Positions 57,580 to 64,000 of a stretch of 64,000 nt of DNA are shown here, piece by piece. Position numbers and translations under genes: made by a program. Each line of letters opens with the position of its first letter. The first letter of the stretch is position 1. The notes under the pieces were generated by a model. It worked only from the letters and a program-made list of their open reading frames with translations. It ran no database searches and had not been told where the DNA came from. The stretch is taken from assembly GCA_021234155.1 (NCBI GenBank), contig JAJEKV010000032.1, positions 11,664,099 through 11,728,098 on the forward strand, given 5' to 3'. The stretch comes from Isoetes taiwanensis. Taxonomy: Eukaryota > Streptophyta > Lycopodiopsida > Isoetales > Isoetaceae.

Positions 57580-60500
57580 CATACTGACATGGCGACTCTG
57601 GCCCAAGAAGCCGGAGGGCCGAGGGGGATGCTAGTTCTAGCGGCACCAAGAAGAAGAAGACAAACACCCTGTGTGAGCTCGAGGTTTATCTTTTGTCGAA
57701 TACCGGCGATCCATCCTTTCTTCTTGCGGCATTCACCGCGGACTCACTAGTGATCACCGGCGAACTCCGTTCTTTCGTCATCGAGGGACCGGAGACGAGC
57801 TTCTTGACACACCGCCAGATTCTTGGTGGTATGTCGAGGTATCAACAAGTGGGAAGGAGAAAGATCTTTTCTCCACCAAAGGGACAAGAAGAGCTCGAGG
57901 AGACAAGTACAAGAAAATCGGTGTTGTGCTCTCCGTCTCACGCGATTCGAAGCATTTAACACTACAAGTCGAGGACCCGGAAGAGTAAGTTCTATCACAC
58001 CAAAAATTATCAGTTTCAAATTATTCTCACTCTTCCATGAGCAAGGCGAAGGGGCAGAAAAAAAAAGGCAGGCGCCTTTAAATTGTCGAGAACCTTGGGT
58101 GGAAGGATTCGAAGGGATGAAGGAGGCCGGAACCCTAACATCCGTGGAGCTTGGAATGGAGATTTCGAGTCGAGGGAAAAACCATTTCAATACTGGGGGA
58201 GCTTCACTTCTCTTGTCTTTGAACTAGACTCTACAACACTCTGCAGATTGGGGAATGAAGTTGTGGTTCATACAGAGAAAAAAAGTCCGCCAAAGACCAA
58301 AGATGGAGAATATGACACCACACGGGAGGAATCGGATGACTAAGGAGACGAAGATATGGTCGACTCCCCAATAATGGATCCGGATGATCGATCGATTTCA
58401 CAGAGAGGGGCACGTAAAATGGAGCGGGCCGGCTCAAGATATCCGTTGGGAATATCACACAAGTCTTCTGGCTGGACATTAGATCTCTGAAGGTTTGCAC
58501 GGGAGATGCCGTCTTGTTCAACCATAGAATTTAATCCAAACACACATGCCGAGATTCTCAACCGATGGTGCGACATCCCGCTGGTGATCCAATGCCCGCG
58601 GATGTCATACCTTTTAGCGATCGATCGGCCGGGCTTGTTCATTTGGAAGTCCGAGGAAGACCGAAGGAAAAGACGTCCGGTTCGGGGGTAGTGGACGGTC
58701 AAGATTCGGTGAGGGCGGCGCAAGTATTGCAGACGGAGGAGGAGGTGCCGCAGGATCAAGGATAGATATGCCAAGCGAGAGTGCAGAAGTTCTTTCAGCG
58801 AGACGCCAAAGAACCGAACCGGCCAAAGATTAGCCAACGCCGTAACACAATAGCAGCGAAAGTGTCGGCCCACGTAAGGTAAATAACTCTCGATTCTTTT
58901 CATTCGACCACGAAGTCGAAAGCCCTACCATCCTAACATTTCCGATTATCATCGGGTTTCGACTTCGCGAAGTCGAAAGCCGATGGAACACGTAAAAATC
59001 AAAGGATGTAGAGCTTTCTCGACTTCGCGAAAGTCGAAAACCTAGAGAAGTAAAAGAAAATTAGACATTCAAGGGACTTTCGACTCAGCGAAGTCGAGAA
59101 ACCCCGGCTACTATTCTTGTTTATTTCGGTGTTTGTAGATACTATCATGCTCGACATTGGTACATTGATGAATGCAGCCCTTATCGACCAGATCATACAC
59201 GCTTGGCAATAGTGGAAAGCATTGGGTTGTCCTCGGCCCTAAAGGAAACAGGGGCTCCCTCGGATAAGTGGAAGACCTTTGAGAAACTATGCAGATATGT
59301 TTCACTGGAGGGCCGTGAAGATGATGAGGGAGAGGATGAAGAGGAGAAGAAGAAGAGAACACCAAGGAAAGGTAGGAGTCTCTCTCGGACCAATATGACC
59401 TCATTCTTAGCAATCGAGGCGGTCCGGGAGAAATGGACCGAGATATGGGCTCAATGGACAAGAGGCAAGTCTGAAGGACAAAGAATGGAGAATTTCCATC
59501 CGTGCCGGACCCCAAGTTGTTTGACAAGCGGTTCATGAAGAGGATACAGGCCTCACCGGACAAAGAAACGCTTGACCTGCAAAGGCGTAATCTTGGATGG
59601 AACAATCTTGCTAAGGAAGACTAGGAGTTCTAAAATGCGGGGATTTAAAGGATTATGCCACAGTTCTAAAGTTAAGCGGCGTCGCGTTAGAAGAAGGCAT
59701 CACGCGAAGTTCCTCGCAACGTTGCATCTAATGAATACCATGACTTTGATTATTACAAGGAAAAGGCTGCCCTTGATGAGGAAGACATGAAGGAATTGAA
59801 CCGCCTATGTCAACCCTACATCAACACCAAGCCGAAGCGTAACGGCCAAAACCCTTCCTTTCCCGAGCGTGCTATGGCAATTCGAAGAGGAAGCTTGGAT
59901 TGGGTGGTCCCATTTAAGGCCCGACGATAGCTCCCCATTTACGGTAACTTTGGGACACAAGGGATTTGGTGGTGCGAGGCGGCATCCGGACCCGTGGCAC
60001 TATTTGTCATCAATATGATCGAAGACCCCACCCTTTTTATGACAAAGCCGACATAGAGCGATGGTACAAAGCGCGGTTCGGACATGACCGACTGGATACT
60101 TTCGGTTTCCTTGTCTTTTGCATGACGAACAATCGGACAACCGGCCGTCTCCCAATGGGCGGTGATATTAACTTCACCAACAAGATCATGTACTCCATAT
60201 ACGAACTTGATCATGAGTGTAGACTTGGCTTGTCAAGGCACCAAGCTTTGCCAACATAGTTTTGGTTTTGATTTCAAGATCGGTGTGGAGACGGATAAGT
60301 GGTGGTCTAGCGAGCATCATTATCTCGACAAGGTTCATGATCTCTCAAGAGCGGATGGAACCTGGAAGGGCCAAGAGTTATCAAGTACTTCATAACGGCT
60401 TGGTCGAGGAAGATCAAATTGTATGCGAAAGTGGTACATGAATGGCCTGTTCTCTCTCGGGGGGCTATCTTTGTTTGGAATGAAACCTATATCCGTGGTT

Positions 60501-60690
60501 GGAAATAAGGACATGGTTGAAACCATTCGGTCATACCGGATGCGCTTCATGAGCATTTCAAGGGGAGGAAGACAAATGGAAGCGATAGAAAGACGGCGAG
60601 GACGAGGGAGACCAAGCTGGACGTAGGCGTGAATGTCGGAAGGTTTAGGACCCGGATCTTGCCGAACACATTCTTGAGAATCGAGATTGA
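57580..60690 (+). pseudogene. multi-exon cargo gene of unknown product
   Basis: Open pieces in changing frames read as parts of one or two proteins. They include YLLSNTGDPSFLLAAFTADS (57693 on), STSGKEKDLFSTKGTRRARG (about 57850), RNPNIRGAWNGDFESREKPF (about 58125), DIGTLMNAALIDQIIHAWQ (59150), IVESIGLSSALKETGAPSDK (59205) and an acidic run GREDDEGEDEEEKKKRTPRK. FDYYKEKAALDEEDMKELN (about 59750) and ERWYKARFGHDRLDTFGFL (60055) follow. Donors such as GAAGAG followed by TAAGTT (57978) again lack one G. Palindromes sit between pieces. I do not recognise a family; the text is plant-like and not retroviral. Frameshifts are frequent. Confidence 0.4.
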
Positions 60691-60840
60691 GGTGAGTTTA
60701 CTTTGCTCTATCGGTGTTTCTCGACTTCGCGAAGTTGAGAAAACTCGTTTCCTTTCAATACCTTTTCTTTTCATTCTCGACTCGCGAGTCGAGAAAACTC
60801 GTTCCTTTCTCGACGGATGTCATCATTTCGGGGAGTTCCA
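60691..60840. other. intron with two CTCGACT palindromes
   Basis: A GAG/GTGAGT donor at 60691 follows the open piece ending LRIEIE. The gap holds palindromes at 60717-60742 and 60774-60795 and ends near 60830. This is the clearest case of the palindromes lying in an intron. Confidence 0.5.
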
Positions 60841-60929
60841 TGTCAACGACTCGGATCATTGTCATTGGATACCCGGCGGTTCACGCCGAGGAGGAGAGAA
60901 TGCACTCCCCAAAGACAATCTAGAGCAAG

Positions 60930-61653
60930 ACACGCTCCACGGCCTTTAAAAGGACCCGAAAAGATAATGATCCCGCATTTGGATCCCGATGAACCGGAAA
61001 TATGGTCAGAGCCAAACTCCAACTGGGATCCAGATGGTCCCGCCAAGCTTGTAATATTTGACGTCAATGGAGTATTAGCTCGCAGATACCACGATAAAGA
61101 CGCCCCCGAGATTAACACCTCGCAGATCCCAGGCGAAGAGCGGAGCATAAAATAGTGTATCCGAGGCCTAGAGCTAAGGAAATTGTTGAATGGTGCCTGG
61201 AACGGGGATTCGAAGTGGGCATGTGGTCTTGTATGGCAAAGAAAAATATTGTCAATGTTCTTGGTGTTCTCGACATTTCAGTTTTGAAGTTCAAGTTCGT
61301 TTGGGGAAGCGAAAGGATCGAGCATGTGTCGGACCTCGATCCAGCCATCACACAGGGTTTATGAGCAATTCCAGGACTATGGCAAACACAACACGCTGAT
61401 CATAGACGACTCCGCCTACAAGTGCTATCATAACGCGCAAAATACAATCATTGCTAAGCCATATCGACCTGAAGAATATGAGACGGATAGGTGGTTGTCC
61501 TTCGGACTGTGTCCTGTCTTGGCGGAATTCCTCTTTGCCATTCTTGTCGCCGATGTGATTAGGAACTATCCGAGCCTCACGGAACCCGATCCAGAGAGCA
61601 AGGCGATCATGAAAGCTATGGACGACAAATATTTTGGTGAACAAGAAGAGTGA
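60930..61653 (+). pseudogene. FCP1/NIF-type HAD phosphatase cargo gene, frameshifted
   Basis: A frame to 61155 reads PDGPAKLVIFDVNGVLARRY. This is HAD motif I in the DxNG form seen in plant FCP1-homology proteins. A one-base loss in the A run at 61150-61153 shifts into PRPRAKEIVEWCLERGFEVG and MWSCMAKKNIVNVL (motif II region). A second shift near 61345 leads to VYEQFQDYGKHNTLIIDDSA (motif III/IV, IIDDS), YRPEEYETDRW and the stop at 61651-61653. Order and spacing fit the FCP1 homology domain, a phosphatase fold acting on phosphoproteins; the usual second Asp of DxDx is Asn. Both breaks are single-base and one is in a homopolymer, so the gene may be intact in reality. Confidence 0.75.
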
Positions 61654-62846
61654 CCTCTGCTTTTAGATAGTCAAATTGTGTGAATATTGTAAACAAACGT
61701 GAACACATGTATTGAACATTTTGTAATGAATATACTTGTATATTGAGTTTTCGATGCCTTTCTCGACTCACGAGTCGAGAAAGGCATGCTTGTCCTGTTG
61801 ATGAGACCATTTGTATGTTTGATTGTGTGACTGGATGCAGCCACAATCTATTATGATAATGCTTCTACGTTGCGTTTCCTGGGCCTTTCTCGACTCGCGA
61901 GTCGAGAAAGGCACTGGTTGTACTTTCACTTTTATGGGCCTTTCTCGACTCGCGAGTCGAGAAAGACACTACTTCCCACGTCATTGGATGCAGTTGTATG
62001 GAATGAATGTTCTCCATTGAAATTTGATTTCAACATTCTTTTCTTCGTTTTTGACTAATGGCACCGTGAATTGTTAATCATACTCTCCTTGCTCCGGTGG
62101 TTCGTGCACGATCCGACACCAGCCACAGATCCCGGCCAGCATCACAGAGACCGCCCAGCGGGACGTGATCCCGCCAAGGCGGGAATAAATACCGTTCGCG
62201 CAGATCCGGCCACGCTTACACTCTTGCGGCCTTTGGGATAAGGTTGCTCGCGAATTCGAGAGGTTGCTCGCTACACCACGGGATAAAGAACAGCGAAGAA
62301 CAAAGAGAAAGTCCAGAAGCTCAAAGCATCTTGCAAGCATTGCATAACATCCACGGAGGTTGGGGAAGGAGCATATTCGATGGAAGGTCGGGAGGCGAAA
62401 GTGGAGAAGTCGGGTGGACAGGTCGGCCGGTAGCTCGAGAGGCACCTCCCGTGAGGCATTCCACACTCTTGAGGTTGCCCCAAGGCTTACAATCGGCGTG
62501 AAGAAGCACCGCTAGTTAATCCCCTAAGGTGGACCACCTACCAAGATGATAATCAGTAGTGACAAAGAAGACCACCATGGTCTCTGCGTCCGATGTAAAA
62601 TACATTGTACCTGTTCAATTTATTAATAAAAATTCTTTTTCAACTAGATCTTTGGTTTCAAACTTTAATGAATTTCCTTTGTTTCAGTTGCATTGTTCTT
62701 GTTCTCGACTCGCTAACCAGGGAAAACTGCAGCAAAGCTTGGATGCAGAGTTTTATTCAAAAATTCGAATTAAGGATAGTTTTCGGGTCGGGGTGCTCCT
62801 TTTTATGTAAATTAACCGGGTTTGGAAAAAAATGGGAATGGAATGA
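61654..62846. other. 3' flank of cargo and right subterminal region
   Basis: Three palindromes lie at 61754-61787, 61883-61912 and 61938-61967. The stretch 62090-62220 is GC-rich with a CCCGCCAAGGCGGG hairpin. Frames at 62244-62501 and 62074-62466 have no known domain. The last 100 bases approach the inverted end of the element. Confidence 0.45.
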
Positions 62847-62876
62847 GTCCCACTTTAATTAAATACGACTTTAGTG
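62847..62876 (-). repeat. right inverted end of the CACTA-like element
   Basis: Read on the minus strand it starts CACTAAAGTCGTATTTAATT and continues AAAGTGGGACTC. It is identical over 25 bases to the left end at 50957-50981 in opposite orientation. The terminal CACTA is intact here; at the left it reads CAGTA with two extra bases. Confidence 0.85.
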
Positions 62877-63060
62877 AAAATAGCAGCATCCATGAAAGTG
62901 ATTGCATGCAGAGTATTAAAGCAAGTGGAGTCGGCCATGACAACAAAAACTTTAGACGATGGCAAAAATAGAAAGTTGCTTGAAGGAATAGGGTTTTTAG
63001 CAGTTCAATAGGACATTTTATAGGCAGTTTCATGAAGAACAATTAGAGCCGTTGAGGAAG
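62877..63060 (-). pseudogene. 5' part of the ORF interrupted by the CACTA-like element
   Basis: The minus strand is open: AKNPIPSSNFLFLPSSKVF, VVMADSTCFNTLHAITFMDA and AI, then the insertion. The next codons on the far side (50949 downward) read KFLQHHFSCALAWDQ in matching phase. No family is recognised. The start codon is not certain; the ATG in VVMADS is one candidate. Confidence 0.5.
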
Positions 63061-63324
63061 ACAGATGGCATCATCAGGAAACACATGAGGAAGGCAAAAA
63101 TTGTGTTTGGCTAAGTTCCAAGAAAGGCAATGGAAGAGTACATGATATCTGACCTGGCAAGGTAGAGAAGTGCTGACATGAGACAGTCATGAATATAATT
63201 CAGCATAATTAAGAGTGGCAACGCGTTTTGCCAAACAACTAGCATGGTGCAGGTCCTCGACACGCATGTCATCATATGCTTTGGGTGTCCTGTGGAACTC
63301 GTTAGTGATAGGAGCCATCAAACT
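63061..63324. other. no gene recognised
   Basis: Balanced sequence without an evident domain. It probably contains the upstream part of the interrupted minus-strand ORF in decayed form. Confidence 0.35.
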
Positions 63325-64000
63325 CTATTTTGGTTCAAAAAGCTGCTTGAGGTTCAAGAATTATTTCTCTCTTATTATAACATTTTTTACTTAATTCCTG
63401 TGGCATGAATTGCTAACTATACATCCTATAGTCTCTTGATTTTTTAGAGGTTCATATCATGTTAATCTCAATATATTTACTAAAGAATCTACTATACAAA
63501 ATTTAGGACAAAAGCATATGTTAAAATGCTCCAATAACAACCATTTATAATACCATAAGGGTAATAAATGATGCATTCTACTTATATCTACATAGAACAT
63601 GACTCTTATCAACTTACATATAGCGTAAGTAGGTGTAACCATGCAATTTTTTAGATTAAAACATGATCTAGAGCTGCAGGATTAACACATTAGAGCATAA
63701 GAAGTTATAGGTCCAAAACTTCACAATAATTATAGTTAGTGATGATTATGATGAATTCAAGTGAATGTTGTGAAGTTTAGCCATGACAATATGTACTTAG
63801 ACCATATGACATTTCATGTATGGGGTTTTGCTTCATAGAAGAGACACTACCTTTCCCCAAATAAGCCTCTAAAATAGTTGAAAATGTGAAAAAGGACATA
63901 TATAGAGATCTCTTATATAGGTAATATGGTCTTATTGAAAAAATACAAAGAAATATGTTTATTTCTTACTAGCATAGACTTTATATCTATGTTGCTGCTA
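63325..64000 (-). repeat. dispersed repeat, inverted partner of 23440-24137
   Basis: It matches the reverse complement of 23440-24137 over its whole visible length, from CAAAAAGCTGCTTGAG to TTTCTTACTAGCATAGAC. It runs off the window's right edge. No coding frame is present. Confidence 0.85.

Larger units (their letters stand above)
55431..61967. repeat. dispersed perfect or near-perfect CTCGACT...AGTCGAG palindromes (about 16 copies)
   Basis: Core forms are CTCGACTTCGCGAAGTCGAG and CTCGACTCGCGAGTCGAG, usually flanked by TTT and AAA. Clear copies: 55431, 55597, 56161, 56350, 56396, 58957-58978, 59018, 59078, 60717-60742, 60774-60795, 61754-61787 (34 bp, perfect except for the centre), 61883-61912 (30 bp, perfect) and 61938-61967. 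Variants include TCGACT...AGTCGA with changed arms. They lie in noncoding parts: the intron-like gaps, the intron before the FCP1-like exon, and the 3' flank. None occurs in the window outside the cargo half of the CACTA-like element. Confidence 0.92.
50950..62876. mobile_element. large CACTA-like transposon with transposase remnant and gene cargo
   Basis: The ends share an identical inverted 25-bp block (50957-50981 and 62847-62871, beginning AAGTCGTATTTAATTAAAG). The right end, read inward, starts CACTAAAG; the left starts CAGTAGTAAG. Subterminal GTGGGAC and TGGGACTC words recur. CACTA elements are defined by such termini and a 3-bp target duplication; here the flanking triplets are TTA and AAA, so that test fails or has decayed. 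The flanking minus-strand reading frame is continuous across the insertion, which supports a single unit. Inside are a transposase-like remnant (51730-54060, minus) and plus-strand genes with introns (54858-61653). The length of 11.9 kb is usual for autonomous CACTA elements. Confidence 0.7.

Noticed and set aside
54300-62700. Bacterial, organelle or viral DNA, suggested by REP-like palindromes and higher GC
   Set aside because: Intron-like splice sites, plant-like protein text with an FCP1 domain, and inclusion between matched transposon ends argue for nuclear plant DNA.

Overview
The window is nuclear DNA of a land plant with a repeat-rich genome. It holds a ten-exon NAD(P)-binding protein gene of the kind found in plant organelles, a plant-type molybdenum aldehyde oxidase remnant, an SSU72 exon, and plant-style Ty3/gypsy, L1-type LINE, tRNA-derived SINE, hAT and CACTA-like elements. 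The exact lineage cannot be fixed from the sequence. Only two loci look like working host genes: the NAD(P)-binding protein (15606-19049, plus, ten exons) and a 71-residue two-exon protein (25733-26149, minus).

Left part (1-28170). One Ty3/gypsy element begins with an LTR (1-1358). Its decayed gag, protease, RT and RNase H regions run to 5383. A SINE (3542-3680, 18-bp target duplication) and a non-autonomous hAT element (4066-4815, 8-bp target duplication) are nested in its RT. At 5383 the gypsy frame stops, and it resumes exactly at 27623, where integrase follows. The break is bounded by an 11-bp duplication and holds the 5' start of a LINE (from 5384) and a LINE 3' end with poly(A) (to 27611). 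Between these two LINE ends lie about 20 kb of other DNA, including both host genes, an SSU72 exon, a terminal-repeat transposon end (9305 on) and a gypsy LTR (12812-14391).

Middle (28171-50020). This stretch is a mosaic of old elements. In order it holds a LINE on the minus strand (28496-31835), an aldehyde oxidase pseudogene (31956-33113), a second copy of the terminal-repeat transposon with the C-terminal part of its transposase (33659-35080), and a 19-bp minisatellite (34938-36690). A nearly complete minus-strand LINE (37480-42700), two tRNA-like SINE heads, an inverted gypsy LTR with a clear primer-binding site (44896-46330), and remnants of a different LINE (46430-48150) follow.

Right part (50020-64000). 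A minus-strand reading frame is interrupted by an 11.9-kb insertion (50950-62876) with near-identical 25-bp inverted ends and CACTA-like termini. Its left half encodes, on the minus strand, a decayed transposase-like protein with the DUF7869 signature. Its right half carries plus-strand, intron-bearing genes, one of which is an FCP1/NIF-type HAD phosphatase. This cargo is sown with near-perfect CTCGACT...AGTCGAG palindromes and with a five-unit hairpin array whose stems show paired substitutions. It is the most unusual part of the window and may be a little-described kind of gene-carrying transposon.

Most coding remnants contain stops and single-base frameshifts. Several frameshifts fall in homopolymer runs, so sequencing error cannot be separated from decay by reading alone.
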